The notes under the pieces are model-generated. The model saw only the letters and a program-made list of their open reading frames with translations. It was not told where the DNA came from and searched no databases. Source: Curvibacter lanceolatus ATCC 14669 (GTDB lineage Bacteria > Pseudomonadota > Gammaproteobacteria > Burkholderiales > Burkholderiaceae_C). From it: DNA of 64,000 bases. A program made the translations under genes and the position numbers. The stretch is taken from positions 62,001 to 126,000 of the forward strand of contig NZ_KB906256.1 in assembly GCF_000381265.1 (NCBI RefSeq), given 5' to 3'. The first letter of the stretch is position 1. Each line of letters opens with the position of its first letter. Below are positions 17,766-27,792 of this stretch, piece by piece.

Positions 17766-19397
17766 TCAACCGAACAACTTGAGCACGCTCAGCAGGGTGC
17801 GGTACACCCCCCAGGCCAGGGGAATGCCCACGGCCGCCCAGGCCAGGGCCACCACGGCGGGGCTCACGCTGTCGGGGCGACCGTTGCTGGTGCCGGTGGT
17901 GCTGGCCGAAGCCGCCTTCTCGTGGGCCAGGCGCTTCTCTTCGGCCAACTCGGCGTCGCTCATAAACCATTTGTCGGCCACGGGGCGCACCAGCAGGTTG
18001 CAGATCAGGCCGATCACCAGCATGCCGACCAGGATGTACATGGTCTGGTTGTAGACCTGCTCGCGCGCAATGCCCAAGCCCAGCTGGTACTCGCGCATGT
18101 AGTTCACCACCACCGGGCCCAGGATGCCGGCCGTGGCCCAGGCCGTCAGCAGGCGGCCATGGATGGCGCCGACAAACTGGGTGCCGAACAGGTCGGCCAG
18201 GTAGGCCGGCACGGTGGCAAAGCCGCCGCCGTACATGCTCAGGATGATGCAGAAGGCCCCCACGAACAGCACGGTGCTGCCCGCTGCGGCGCTGCCCGGC
18301 ACGCCGAAGTACAGCACCCCGCCGAGCACGAAGAACACCACATAGGTCATCTTGCGCCCGAGCTTGTCGGACAGGCTGGCCCAGAAGAACCGGCCCCCGA
18401 TGTTGAACAGGCTCAGCAGCGCGGTGAAGCCGGCCGCCACACCGGCGATCGCGGCCAGCTGGGTCTTGTCGAGCTCACCGTACTTGGCCGCCACACCGAT
18501 CAGCGAACCGCCAAACACTTCTTGCAGCATGGGCGAGGCCATGCCGATCACACCGATGCCGGCGCTCACGTTCATGCACAGCACCATCCACACCAGCCAG
18601 AACTGCGGGATCTTGAAGGCGTTCTTCACGTGCACATGGCGCTGCGTGATCATGGTGTTGGAGGCATGGATGGCCGGCGGCGTCCAGCCTTCGGGCTGCC
18701 AGCCGGTGGCGGGCACGCGGTAGCCCAGGGCACCGGCCATCATGAAGACGAAATAGATCAGCGCCATCACGATGAAGGTGGGCATCACGCCCACGCTCTC
18801 GGGGCTGGCAAACACCTTCATCAGGTCGGCCGCCAGCGGCGAGCCGATCATGGCGCCGCCGCCAAACCCCATGATGGCCATGCCGGTGGCCATGCCGCGC
18901 CGGTCCGGGAACCACTTGATCAGCGTGGACACGGGCGAGATGTAGCCCAGGCCCAGCCCGATGCCCCCGATCACGCCCGAGCCGAGCAGCATCATCCAGA
19001 ACTGGTGCAGGTGGATGCCCAGGGCCGAGAACAGCATGCCGCCACACCAGCACAGGGCCGACACCACGCCCGCCTTGCGCGGGCCGGCGCGCTCCAGCCA
19101 GCCGCCCCACAGCGCGGCCGAACAGCCCAGAAAGACAAAGAACAGGGTGTACATCCAGCCCAGGGTCGAAATCTTCCAGTCGCAACTGGTGGTGAACATC
19201 TCGGCAAAAAAGCCCACCTCGGGGCCGCACTTCACGCTCTCCTTGATGCCCAAGGCCTTGGACAGCGGGAGCCAGAACACCGAAAAGCCATAGGCCATGC
19301 CGATGCAGAGGTGGATCGCGAGCGCCGCCGGCGGCACCAGCCATCGGTTGAAACCGGGCCCGGCAATGATGCGTTCCTTGTCAAGAAAACCTGCCAT
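17766..19397 (-). CDS. MFS transporter, oxalate/formate antiporter (OFA) family
   Basis: Twelve-helix inner-membrane carrier of 543 residues. Family features are the N-terminal LVPPAALAIHLCIGMAYGFSVFWLP, the longer than usual loop before TM2, and the TM4-5 region GGIGLGLGYISPVSTLIKWF followed by PDRRGMATGMAIMGFGGG, which is typical of OxlT-type transporters. Lying directly upstream of fdsG in the same direction, it most likely carries formate or oxalate for the dehydrogenase; this is inference from position. Start ATG at 19397 has GGAGAC upstream. The C-terminus carries a soluble tail and one extra hydrophobic segment (VVALAWAAVGIPLAWGVY). Confidence 0.88.
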   Translation of the reverse strand: MAGFLDKERIIAGPGFNRWLVPPAALAIHLCIGMAYGFSVFWLPLSKALGIKESVKCGPEVGFFAEMFTTSCDWKISTLGWMYTLFFVFLGCSAALWGGWLERAGPRKAGVVSALCWCGGMLFSALGIHLHQFWMMLLGSGVIGGIGLGLGYISPVSTLIKWFPDRRGMATGMAIMGFGGGAMIGSPLAADLMKVFASPESVGVMPTFIVMALIYFVFMMAGALGYRVPATGWQPEGWTPPAIHASNTMITQRHVHVKNAFKIPQFWLVWMVLCMNVSAGIGVIGMASPMLQEVFGGSLIGVAAKYGELDKTQLAAIAGVAAGFTALLSLFNIGGRFFWASLSDKLGRKMTYVVFFVLGGVLYFGVPGSAAAGSTVLFVGAFCIILSMYGGGFATVPAYLADLFGTQFVGAIHGRLLTAWATAGILGPVVVNYMREYQLGLGIAREQVYNQTMYILVGMLVIGLICNLLVRPVADKWFMSDAELAEEKRLAHEKAASASTTGTSNGRPDSVSPAVVALAWAAVGIPLAWGVYRTLLSVLKLFG

Positions 19398-19798
19398 GTG
19401 TCTGTCTCCATTGTTGTGGTGAGGAGGAAAGGGATGTGTGTTTTCCGCCCCGGCGCCGCTCAGGTCGTGGCCTGGCGTTGTGCCGGGCCGCAGTGTCTGG
19501 GCTGGGGGGCGGTGCGGTCAAATTGAATCGGGACATGCCTTGATTCAAAGATTGAATCAAGGAGGGCTGGAGTCTAGGGCCATCGCACGGCCCGTTCTGA
19601 TTCGCCATGGGGGTTGCTGGCGGTTGAATGCGCGCTGCTGATGCCGGTTGCTTTGGCGGTTGTTCCAATGCACTGCCGCACTCAAAAAACAACATCAAAT
19701 CAAAGACTTGAGAAAAACCTCACGACAAAACAGCGGCTCGATTTGGCGGTTAGGTTGGCGGTTGATTTGGTGCTTGCCCCACCAAGCCAAGCGCCCCC
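19398..19798. other. Regulatory region ahead of the transporter-fds operon
   Basis: 401 bp without a supported gene, more A+T-rich than its surroundings between about 19520 and 19780. It contains the perfect inverted repeat at 19538-19562 and an extra half-site-like TTGAATC at 19523-19529. I cannot define -35/-10 boxes with confidence. Confidence 0.6.
19538..19562. promoter_or_regulatory. Perfect 25-bp inverted repeat, candidate LysR-type operator of the fds operon
   Basis: Arms CCTTGATTCAA (19538-19548) and TTGAATCAAGG (19552-19562) are exact reverse complements around AGA. A further TTGAATC lies at 19523-19529 in the same orientation as the right arm. Site size and the interrupted symmetry fit a LysR-type regulator, and a LysR gene lies immediately upstream. 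It is 141-165 bp before the transporter start codon. Confidence 0.65.
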
Positions 19799-20749
19799 TC
19801 AAGTCCCCAGCGCCCCGCTGTAGGCCGCGGCATGGGCCAGCCAGGCCGGGTCCTGGGCCAGCGCCAGGGCGGCGGCCAGGGCGCGCGAAGGGCGTTCGGC
19901 CTGGGTCAGCATGAAGCCGATGGGGGTGCGCACCTCGGGGCTGATCAAGGGGTGGGCCTCCAGCTCGGCATAGCCCAGGGCGGCGCCGACCAGGGCCCCG
20001 GGCAGCACGCTGCAGACCTCGCCCGCCACCACGCTGAGCGACAGGGTGAGGATGGAGTTGGTCTCGATCACGGGCGTGACCTCGGCCCCGGCCAGCGCAA
20101 AGGCGCTGTCCACGATGCTGCGGTTGTGCATCTCGGGCGTGAGCAGGCACAGGGGCTGGGCCGCGGCCTCGACCCAGCGCATGGGCTCGCCACGGCGCAT
20201 GCCCACGGTGCCCGCCACGGCGGGCTGGCGGTCCCGGCACACCAGAAAATACTGCTCGCTGTACTGCGGCAGCACCCGCACCCCCGACTGCTGACCCAGG
20301 CGGTCGGTGTAGCCCAGGCCCAGGTCCAGGGTCAGGGCATCGAGACCGTTTTCGATCTCGGGCGAGGACAGCGACAGCACGGCCGGGCGGATGCCCGGGT
20401 GGCGCGCCTGCAGCCAGGCCGCAAAGCGCGCCACGATGGGAATGGCCGTGGGCACGGCGCCGATGCGCAGGCGCCCGCGCGGCTGATCGGCCTCGCTGGC
20501 CAGGTCCTGCTGCAGCAGTTCGTGCTCGCGCAGCATGCGCTGCGCCGTCACCAGCACGCGCTCGCCCTCGGGGGTGAAGCCCGCGTACTGGCGCGCCCGC
20601 TTGACGATGACCACGCCGAACTCGGCCTCGAGTGCGCGCAGCGCATTCGACAGCGCGGGCTGGGTGATGTGGCAGGCCTGGGCAGCCCGGCCGAAGTGCT
20701 GGTGCTCGCTCAGCGACACCAGGTAGCGCAGCGAGGCCAGGATGTTCAT
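19799..20749 (-). CDS. LysR-family transcriptional regulator, probable regulator of fds operon
   Basis: Protein of 316 residues. The N-terminal winged helix-turn-helix is standard for LysR (LVSLSEHQHFGRAAQACHIT then QPALSNALRALEAEFG), followed by the effector-binding domain with RGRLRIGAVPTAIPIVARF and a late GALVGAALGYAELEAHPL. It points in the same direction as the fds operon and precedes it by 401 bp that include a perfect 25-bp inverted repeat. In Cupriavidus an LysR protein, FdsR, controls fds; I infer the same role here, with formate as a possible effector. It starts 24 bp after apbC ends, so the two may also be cotranscribed. Confidence 0.85.
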   Translation of the reverse strand: MNILASLRYLVSLSEHQHFGRAAQACHITQPALSNALRALEAEFGVVIVKRARQYAGFTPEGERVLVTAQRMLREHELLQQDLASEADQPRGRLRIGAVPTAIPIVARFAAWLQARHPGIRPAVLSLSSPEIENGLDALTLDLGLGYTDRLGQQSGVRVLPQYSEQYFLVCRDRQPAVAGTVGMRRGEPMRWVEAAAQPLCLLTPEMHNRSIVDSAFALAGAEVTPVIETNSILTLSLSVVAGEVCSVLPGALVGAALGYAELEAHPLISPEVRTPIGFMLTQAERPSRALAAALALAQDPAWLAHAAAYSGALGT

Positions 20750-20773
20750 GGCGCGGGCGGCTGGCGGCGGGGC

Positions 20774-21862
20774 TCAGGTGCCCTGGCTGACGGTGATGGT
20801 CGGGAACTTGGACGAGAAATCCTTGGCCTGCTGGGCCACTTTCAGCGCCACCTTGCGGGCCACGGTCTTGTACAGGCCGGCCACCTCGCTGTCGGGGGCG
20901 GCCACCACGGTGGGGTTGCCACTGTCGGCCTGCAGGCGGATGTTGATGTCCAGCGGCAGCCCGCCCAGGTAGTCCATCTTGTAGTCGGCGGCCATGCGCT
21001 GGCCGCCATCGGCGCCGAAGATGTGCTCCACATGACCGCAGTTGCTGCACACGTGCACTGCCATGTTCTCGACGATGCCCAGAATGGGCACGCCCACCTT
21101 CTCGAACATCTTGATGCCCTTGCGGGCGTCGAGCAGGGCGATGTCCTGCGGCGTGGTCACCACCACGGCACCGGTCATGGGCACGCGCTGCGACAGGGTG
21201 AGCTGGATGTCGCCCGTGCCCGGGGGCATGTCGACGATCAGGTAATCCAGGTCTTTCCAGTTGGTCTGGCGCAGCAGCTGCTCCAGCGCCTGGGTGGCCA
21301 TGGGGCCGCGCCAGATCATGGCTTCGTCCTGCGCCACCAGAAAACCGATCGACATCACCTGCACACCGTGCTTGAGCATGGGCTCCATGGTCTTGCCATC
21401 GGTGCTGGCCGGGCGGCCCTCGATGCCCATCATCATGGGCTGGCTGGGGCCGTAGATGTCGGCGTCCAGCAGGCCCACGCGGGCGCCTTCGGCAGCCAGC
21501 GCCAGCGCCAGGTTGGCCGCCGTGGTGCTCTTGCCCACGCCGCCCTTGCCCGAGGCCACGGCGATGATGTTGCGCACCTCGGGCAGCAGCGGCACACCGC
21601 GCTGCACCGCGTGGGCCACCACCTTGCTGCGCACGTTGGCCTGCACCTGGGTGACGCCCGCCACGCTGCGGGCGGCGGCGTCCAGAGAAGCGACCAGGGT
21701 GGGGATGAAGGTGCGCGCCGGGTAGCCCAGCTCGATGTCGAAGGACACGTTGCCGCCCTCGACCTTGAGGTTCTTCAGGGCCTTGGTGGAGACGAAATCC
21801 TGGCCGGTGTGGGGGTCGACAACGGTTTGCAGGGCCTGCAGAAGGGCTTCGGTCGTGGGCAT
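20774..21862 (-). CDS. apbC: Iron-sulfur cluster carrier ATPase, Mrp/ApbC/NBP35 family
   Basis: Cytosolic P-loop ATPase of 362 residues that binds and delivers [4Fe-4S] clusters. An N-terminal MIP18-like domain (about 1-90) is followed by the deviant Walker A GKGGVGKST near residue 105, the MPPGTGDIQL segment, and the cluster-binding CxxC in HVCSNCGHVEHIFG. The open frame extends 40 codons further upstream, but the ATG at 21862 (MPTTEALLQALQ) matches the family start. In many betaproteobacteria it lies divergent to metG, as here. Adjacency to the LysR gene and the Fe-S-rich formate dehydrogenase may be useful but could be chance. Confidence 0.93.
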   Translation of the reverse strand: MPTTEALLQALQTVVDPHTGQDFVSTKALKNLKVEGGNVSFDIELGYPARTFIPTLVASLDAAARSVAGVTQVQANVRSKVVAHAVQRGVPLLPEVRNIIAVASGKGGVGKSTTAANLALALAAEGARVGLLDADIYGPSQPMMMGIEGRPASTDGKTMEPMLKHGVQVMSIGFLVAQDEAMIWRGPMATQALEQLLRQTNWKDLDYLIVDMPPGTGDIQLTLSQRVPMTGAVVVTTPQDIALLDARKGIKMFEKVGVPILGIVENMAVHVCSNCGHVEHIFGADGGQRMAADYKMDYLGGLPLDINIRLQADSGNPTVVAAPDSEVAGLYKTVARKVALKVAQQAKDFSSKFPTITVSQGT

Positions 21863-22024
21863 GGGGGGCTCTTTTTGGAAGGGTCGGAATGCGAAACCGG
21901 TTAGTTTAGCCAGCATCGATGCAGCCCTGCGGATCCCAGGGCTTCCCGAACGAGGCGACGCGCCGCCGCCTCCAAGCCCCATCCGCTTCTAAAATCACGG
22001 ATTCGCCCGAAACCGAAGAACACC

Positions 22025-24094
22025 ATGTCTGCCCAACGCAAGCTATTCGTTACCACCGCCCTGCCGTACGCCAACGGCAATTTCCACATCGGCCACATCA
22101 TGGAATACATCCAGGCCGACATCTGGGTGCGGGTGCAGCGCATGCTGGGCCACCAGGTCAACTTTGTGGGCGCCGACGACACCCATGGCGCGCCGATCAT
22201 GATCGCGGCCGAGAAGGCCGGCAAGACGCCGCAGCAGTTCGTGGCCGACATCGCCGCCGGCCGCAAGCCCTACCTCGATGGCTTTCACATCGCCTTCGAC
22301 AACTGGCACAGCACCGATGCCCCCGAAAACCACCAACTGGCGCAGCAGATCTACCTCGATCTGAAGGCCGCCGGCCTGATCGAGACCCGCGTGATCGAGC
22401 AGTTCTTCGACCCCGAGAAGAACATGTTCCTGCCGGACCGCTTCATCAAGGGCGAGTGCCCCAAGTGCCACGCCAAGGACCAGTACGGCGACAACTGCGA
22501 GGTGTGCGGCGCGGTGTACGCCCCGACCGACCTGATCGAGCCCTTCTCGGCCCTGTCGGGCGCCAAGCCGGTGCTCAAAAGCTCGGAGCATTTCTTCTTC
22601 CAGCTGTCCGACCCGCGCTGCGTGGCCTTTCTCGAAGAATGGACCCAGGACGGCCGGCTGCAGCCCGAGGTGGCCAACAAGGTCAAGGAGTGGTTCACCG
22701 TGCGAACCAACCCCGACGGCACCACCAGCGAAGGCCTGGGCGACTGGGACATCAGCCGCGACGCACCCTACTTCGGCATCGAGATCCCCGGCGCGCCCGG
22801 CAAGTACTTCTATGTGTGGCTGGACGCCCCGGTGGGCTACCTGGCCTCGCTGAAGAACCTGCTTGAAAAGCGCGGTGAAGACTACGCGGCCTACATGGCC
22901 GACCCGGCGCTGGAGCAGTTCCACTTCATCGGCAAGGACATCGTCACCTTCCACACCCTGTTCTGGCCCGCGATGCTGAAGTTCAGCGGCCGCAAGACGC
23001 CGGACTCTGTGTTTGTGCACGGCTTCCTCACCGTGAACAACGGCGAGAAGATGAGCAAGAGCCGCGGCACCGGCCTGGACCCGCTCAAGTACCTGAGCCT
23101 GGGCATGAACCCCGAGTGGCTGCGCTACTACCTGGCGGCCAAGCTCAGCGCGCGCAACGAAGACATCGACTTCAACCCCGAAGATTTCATGGCCCGGGTC
23201 AACTCCGACCTGATCGGCAAGTTCGTCAACATCGCCTCGCGCGCGGCCGGCTTCATCCACAAGCGCTTTGGCGGCCAGCTGGCGGCCGTGTCGGCCGACG
23301 GTGACGCCCTGCTGAGCCACCTGCAGGACGCCGCCCCGGGTGTGGCCGAACTGCTGGCCGAACGCGACTACGGCAAGGCGCTGCGCGAGATCATGCTGCT
23401 GGCCGACCGCGTCAACGAGTACGTGGACCAGAACAAGCCCTGGGAGCTGGCCAAGCAAGAAGGCATGGAGGCCCGCCTGCAGGACGTGTGCAGCGCCTGC
23501 ATCGAGGCGTTCCGCCTGCTGAGCATCCTGCTCAAGCCCGTGCTGCCCGCGCTGGCCGTCCAGGTCGAGGCCTTTTTGCAGGTGGGCCCCTTCACCTTTG
23601 ACAGTGCCCGCAGCCTGCTCGGCTCCGGCCACCGCATCCAGGAGTACAAGCACCTGATGCAGCGCGTCGACGTGAAGCAGCTCGACGCCCTGTTCGAGCC
23701 ACCGGCCGCCCCTGAGCCCGAAGCCACCGTGCCCGGCGGCGAGGCGCTGGCCCCCACCATCGGCATCGACGACTTCGCCAAGATCGACCTGCGCATTGCC
23801 CTGATCGTCAACTGCGAACCCGTGGAAGGCTCGACCAAGCTGCTGCGGCTGACGCTGGATGTGGGTGAAGGCAAGCACCGCAATGTCTTCAGTGGCATCG
23901 CCAGCGCCTACAAGCCCGAAGACCTGATCGGCAAGCACACCGTGATGGTGGCCAACCTGGCCCCGCGCAAGATGAAGTTCGGCATCAGCGAAGGCATGGT
24001 GCTGGCCGCCAGCCATGGCGATGAAAAGGCCCAGCCCGGCATCTACGTGCTCAACCCCTGGCCCGGCGCCACGCCCGGCATGCGGGTGCACTGA
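22025..24094 (+). CDS. metG: Methionyl-tRNA synthetase
   Basis: Class I aminoacyl-tRNA synthetase of 689 residues charging tRNA-Met. Seen: the HIGH signature in [20 protein letters not shown], a zinc knuckle CPKC...CEVC near residues 145-162, the KMSKS loop in [14 protein letters not shown], the anticodon-binding helical domain, and the C-terminal tRNA-binding/dimerisation domain ([20 protein letters not shown]). It is a MetG1-type long form. Start at 22025 ([18 protein letters not shown]) is typical for the family. Confidence 0.97.
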   Translation: MSAQRKLFVTTALPYANGNFHIGHIMEYIQADIWVRVQRMLGHQVNFVGADDTHGAPIMIAAEKAGKTPQQFVADIAAGRKPYLDGFHIAFDNWHSTDAPENHQLAQQIYLDLKAAGLIETRVIEQFFDPEKNMFLPDRFIKGECPKCHAKDQYGDNCEVCGAVYAPTDLIEPFSALSGAKPVLKSSEHFFFQLSDPRCVAFLEEWTQDGRLQPEVANKVKEWFTVRTNPDGTTSEGLGDWDISRDAPYFGIEIPGAPGKYFYVWLDAPVGYLASLKNLLEKRGEDYAAYMADPALEQFHFIGKDIVTFHTLFWPAMLKFSGRKTPDSVFVHGFLTVNNGEKMSKSRGTGLDPLKYLSLGMNPEWLRYYLAAKLSARNEDIDFNPEDFMARVNSDLIGKFVNIASRAAGFIHKRFGGQLAAVSADGDALLSHLQDAAPGVAELLAERDYGKALREIMLLADRVNEYVDQNKPWELAKQEGMEARLQDVCSACIEAFRLLSILLKPVLPALAVQVEAFLQVGPFTFDSARSLLGSGHRIQEYKHLMQRVDVKQLDALFEPPAAPEPEATVPGGEALAPTIGIDDFAKIDLRIALIVNCEPVEGSTKLLRLTLDVGEGKHRNVFSGIASAYKPEDLIGKHTVMVANLAPRKMKFGISEGMVLAASHGDEKAQPGIYVLNPWPGATPGMRVH

Positions 24095-24127
24095 GCCCCC
24101 GCAAGACGGGCCTGCGGGCCCTGAGGC

Positions 24128-25969
24128 CTAGGCGCGTGGCGAGGTGGTGAGCTGGTCGCTCCAGCTCAGGGATGTGGGTGGCGTGGCCGCCCGCCCGGAG
24201 TCGGTGGCCGGGTCCTGCCCCGGCTGCAGCAACTGCAGGGCGCGTCCACTGGCGGTGGCGTTCATCGCGTCGAGCAATGCCCCCAGGCGCTGCAGCAAGG
24301 CTTGGGCATCGCAGCCCGGAAAAAACCCCGCGGTGCAGGTCACCTGCAGGCGCAAAGTGGCCCCACCTGGCAGGCGCCCCGGTTGTGCCAGACCGCGTGC
24401 AATGATCATTTGCGCCAAGTCCAGCACCCCCTGGGGTTTGAAGTCTCCCTCCATCAGCAGCACGAAATCACCGTCGGCCAAGCGGGCCAGCGTGTCACCA
24501 CTGCGCCGCACCACCTGCGAGATGCACTGGCTGGCCTGCAAGGTGGCCGCATCGAGCGCCGGCAGACCGGCCTCACGAAAGATGGCCTGCAGGTTGGCGA
24601 TGCGGATGCGCATGACGGCACCCAGCCGGTGCTGCCGGTGCTGGCGCAAGATCAGGTGGTCCAGACGCTCGATCACCACATGCTCACTCGACAGGCCGGT
24701 CAGCGAGTCAATCCGCTTGAGTGCCAGGCGTTGCACCGCCTGGTCGCGCTGCAGCCGGCAGCGCCAGGCCAGCGCCAGCCCCAACAGACACAGCGCCAGC
24801 GCCAGGCCCGACGGCGCCCAACGCAGCAACACCCCCTCCCCCGGCAAGGCCCAGGCCGTGCCGCGCCAGGCGCCAACCCATTGCCAAGGGCCGAGCAGCA
24901 GCCAGCCGCCGAGCAACAGGGCCCCCAGGCCACGCTCACGCCGAACGGCAAGCCACGCCACGGCGCAGCCAAGCAGCCAGACCAGGGCGCCATAGCCACC
25001 GGCCGCCGGGCCCAGGGCCACACCCGACAAGGCCATCAAATTCAGCACCAACCCCAGCACCCCGAGCACCCCGCAGGCACTGCGCCAGCGGGGGGCCAGC
25101 GCGCTGCGCGCGAGGCCGCTGATGAACAAAAGCCCGAAGCCCTGTGCCAGCGATTGCCAAGCCTCGAACATTCGCTGGCTCCAGCCCCCACTGTCGGGCC
25201 ACAGGTATTCGGCCCCCACCCCCCCTTGGGCGGCGGCAGCCACCGCCAGCGCCAGGCAGGCGCCCGAAAAATACAGGGGCAGGCTGTTCCGGTATTGCAG
25301 GGCCTGAACCAGCGACAGCACCCCCAGCAGCGACATGGCGCCCAAGGCAGCCCCCCACAGCAGGTGCACGGCCCGAGCATGGCGATCGAAGGCCGTGCGG
25401 TCCCACAGGCGCCAGGCCAGTTCGGCCGGCTGGCGCCCCTCCAGGCTCAGGTAAACCCGGCTCTGCCCGGGCTGCACCGTCCAGACGAATGCGGGGGACA
25501 AATGGGCCACTGGCCAGCGGGCCACCGGCAGCGACGCACCGGCCTCGGCCAAAAACCAGCGCTCATCCGCCAACGGCGCATGGAAGACCAGGCGCTGCAC
25601 ATCGGCCATCGGGATCTCCAGCACCACCTCACGCGGAGCCTGAACAGCGGGCAAGTCAACCGCCAGCCAATGCACGTTCGCGGGGCCCAGCGTGACGCGC
25701 TCGCCCGGACGGGCCGCGGCCCCCTCGGCGGCCGCAAAACGGCTCATCACACGGGCCGGCGTCTGGACTCCGCCCCCATCGACCAAATGCCAGGCCGGCA
25801 CGGTCAGACCGCGCCAGGGCTCGGACAGAACCGGCGCCAGGGTCTGGGCGCCCAAAGGCCAAGTCAGCAAAAGGCCCAGCCCCAACCCCAGCCCCAGCAG
25901 CCAGCCCTGCCAGCGCCGGCCGGCACAGACACCGATCGACACCGCCCAAGATGCGATGAACGTTCCCAT
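24128..25969 (-). CDS. 7TMR-DISM sensor protein with degenerate GGDEF domain
   Basis: Membrane protein of about 613 residues. After an N-terminal hydrophobic segment there is a periplasmic beta-rich region (about 60-210) of 7TMR-DISM extracellular type, then seven hydrophobic helices (about 215-420, from HLLWGAALGAMSLLGVLSL onward), then a cytoplasmic domain with the fold signature of GGDEF proteins (RIDSLTGLSSEHVVIERLDH). The active-site motif reads ADGDF in LARLADGDFVLL instead of GGDEF, so diguanylate cyclase activity is unlikely; it may act as a c-di-GMP-free signalling or binding module. The start ATG at 25969 is chosen; one 12 codons upstream is possible. It diverges from the SulP gene with 90 bp between. 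Confidence 0.75.
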   Translation of the reverse strand: MGTFIASWAVSIGVCAGRRWQGWLLGLGLGLGLLLTWPLGAQTLAPVLSEPWRGLTVPAWHLVDGGGVQTPARVMSRFAAAEGAAARPGERVTLGPANVHWLAVDLPAVQAPREVVLEIPMADVQRLVFHAPLADERWFLAEAGASLPVARWPVAHLSPAFVWTVQPGQSRVYLSLEGRQPAELAWRLWDRTAFDRHARAVHLLWGAALGAMSLLGVLSLVQALQYRNSLPLYFSGACLALAVAAAAQGGVGAEYLWPDSGGWSQRMFEAWQSLAQGFGLLFISGLARSALAPRWRSACGVLGVLGLVLNLMALSGVALGPAAGGYGALVWLLGCAVAWLAVRRERGLGALLLGGWLLLGPWQWVGAWRGTAWALPGEGVLLRWAPSGLALALCLLGLALAWRCRLQRDQAVQRLALKRIDSLTGLSSEHVVIERLDHLILRQHRQHRLGAVMRIRIANLQAIFREAGLPALDAATLQASQCISQVVRRSGDTLARLADGDFVLLMEGDFKPQGVLDLAQMIIARGLAQPGRLPGGATLRLQVTCTAGFFPGCDAQALLQRLGALLDAMNATASGRALQLLQPGQDPATDSGRAATPPTSLSWSDQLTTSPRA

Positions 25970-26059
25970 ATACACAATGTAACAATTTTGCAAGCACCGG
26001 GACATCCCCGATCTGGGTGATGTGGACGCAGGCGCCAGCGCGGAACAGAATCCGAGCCA

Positions 26060-27742
26060 ATGCACCTGCCTCACGCCCTTGCCCGTTTCCACCCCCGCCT
26101 GCTCGACACCTGCCGCGATTACAGCCGCGCCCGCTTCTGGCGCGATGCCGGCGCCGGGGTCACGGTGGGCATCGTGGCCCTGCCGCTGGCCATGGCCTTC
26201 GCGATTGCCTCGGGCATGAAGCCCGAGGCGGGGCTCTGGACCGCCATCATCGCGGGCTTTCTGATCTCGCTGCTGGGGGGCTCCAACGTTCAGATCGGCG
26301 GCCCGGCAGGCGCCTTCATCGTGGTGGTATACGGCATCATCGAGCGCCACGGCCTGGCCAATCTGCTGATTTCCACCAGCCTGGCGGGCGTGCTGCTGTT
26401 CCTGATGGGGCTGCTGCGCCTGGGCACGCTGGTGCGCTATGTGCCGGTGACCATCGTGGTCGGCTTCACCAACGGCATTGCGGTGCTGATCGCGCTGTCG
26501 CAGATGAAGGACTGGCTGGGCCTGCAGGTGCCGCGCATGCCGGCCGATTTCTTTTCGCAGCTGAACACGCTGTGGCTGCACCGGGGCAGCTTCAACCCGG
26601 CTGCCTTCGGCCTGGGCCTGGCCTGTGTGGTGGGGCTGTTCGCCTGGCCCTGGCTGTGGGGGCGCAAGCACCGCTTCCAGGCCACCCTGGACGACATCCC
26701 CGGCATGCGCCGCGCCTGGCGTGCGACCTCGCGCCTGCCCGGCCCGGTGGTGGCCCTGGTCACCCTCACGCTGCTGGCCTGGGTGCTGGGCCTGCAGGTC
26801 GAAACCATCGGCAGCCGCTTCGGCACCATCCCTACCGGCCTGCCTGAACTGGCCCTGCCCGATTTCAGCTGGGAAACCGCCAAGCACCTGCTCAACCCCA
26901 CGCTCACCATCGCGCTGCTGGGGGCGGTCGAGTCGCTGCTGTGCGCCCGGGTGGCCGACCAGATCAGCAACACCCCGCGCCACGACCCCAACCAGGAGCT
27001 GATGGCCCAGGGCGTGGCCAACTTCGTCACGCCCCTGTTCGGCGGCATGCCGGCCACCGGCACCATCGCCCGCACCGTGACCAACATCCGCTCGGGCGCC
27101 AGCTCGCCAGTCTCGGGCCTGGTGCATGCTGTGACGCTCGCGCTGATCGTGCTGCTGGCCGCCCCGCTGGCGCTGTTGATTCCGCTGCCCGTGCTGGCCG
27201 GCATCCTGCTGTTTGTGGCCTGGAACATGGGGGAATGGCACGAGTTTGCCGACCTCAAGCACTACTCCGGCCATTACCGGCTGGTGATGCTGGGCACCTT
27301 TGTGCTCACCGTGGTGTTTGACCTGACGGTGGCCATCGAGGTGGGGCTGCTGCTGGCCTGCGCCCTGTTCATCCGGCGCATGAGCTCGCTGTTCAGCGTG
27401 GCCCCCCTGCCCGGCCAGGGGCCGGAGCTGCGCTTTCAGCTCTATGGCGCCCTGTTCTTCGGCGCGGTGGACCGCATCGACCGGCTGGTGAGTGCGGTGG
27501 AGCAGGCCCCGCCCGGCACCCGTGTGGTGCTGGAGGCGCATCAGCTCATCGCACTCGACTCGACCGGGGTCGATGCCTTGCGCCAGCTGCACCGGGTGGT
27601 GCGCCAGCACGGCGGCACCCTGCACCTGGAAGGGCTGCAGCCCCAGCCGCACGACCTGGCCAGGCGCTCGGGACTGAGCGCCGAACTGGCGGCTGCACAG
27701 GCCGAAGCACAGGCCCAAAACGACACCAGCCCCGGGCTTTGA
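26060..27742 (+). CDS. SulP family inorganic anion transporter with STAS domain
   Basis: Inner-membrane anion carrier (sulfate, bicarbonate or dicarboxylate) of 560 residues. The transport core shows GVTVGIVALPLAMAFAIASG, then GPAGAFIVVVYG, and about 12-14 helices to residue 430. The C-terminal STAS domain follows, with ALDSTGVDALRQLH, the segment that carries the conserved Ser/Thr of STAS folds. Which anion is moved cannot be read from sequence. Upstream and divergent is a sensor-like 7TM protein, so control by external signals is possible. Confidence 0.9.
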   Translation: MHLPHALARFHPRLLDTCRDYSRARFWRDAGAGVTVGIVALPLAMAFAIASGMKPEAGLWTAIIAGFLISLLGGSNVQIGGPAGAFIVVVYGIIERHGLANLLISTSLAGVLLFLMGLLRLGTLVRYVPVTIVVGFTNGIAVLIALSQMKDWLGLQVPRMPADFFSQLNTLWLHRGSFNPAAFGLGLACVVGLFAWPWLWGRKHRFQATLDDIPGMRRAWRATSRLPGPVVALVTLTLLAWVLGLQVETIGSRFGTIPTGLPELALPDFSWETAKHLLNPTLTIALLGAVESLLCARVADQISNTPRHDPNQELMAQGVANFVTPLFGGMPATGTIARTVTNIRSGASSPVSGLVHAVTLALIVLLAAPLALLIPLPVLAGILLFVAWNMGEWHEFADLKHYSGHYRLVMLGTFVLTVVFDLTVAIEVGLLLACALFIRRMSSLFSVAPLPGQGPELRFQLYGALFFGAVDRIDRLVSAVEQAPPGTRVVLEAHQLIALDSTGVDALRQLHRVVRQHGGTLHLEGLQPQPHDLARRSGLSAELAAAQAEAQAQNDTSPGL

Positions 27743-27792
27743 GAGCCTGGCCACCCGAGGCCGCTAAAATCGCGCCCCAAAGGACTTGCAAC

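Noticed and set aside
22043-24091. 682-codon frame antisense to metG
   Set aside because: metG is unmistakable on the other strand; the antisense product has no domain features.
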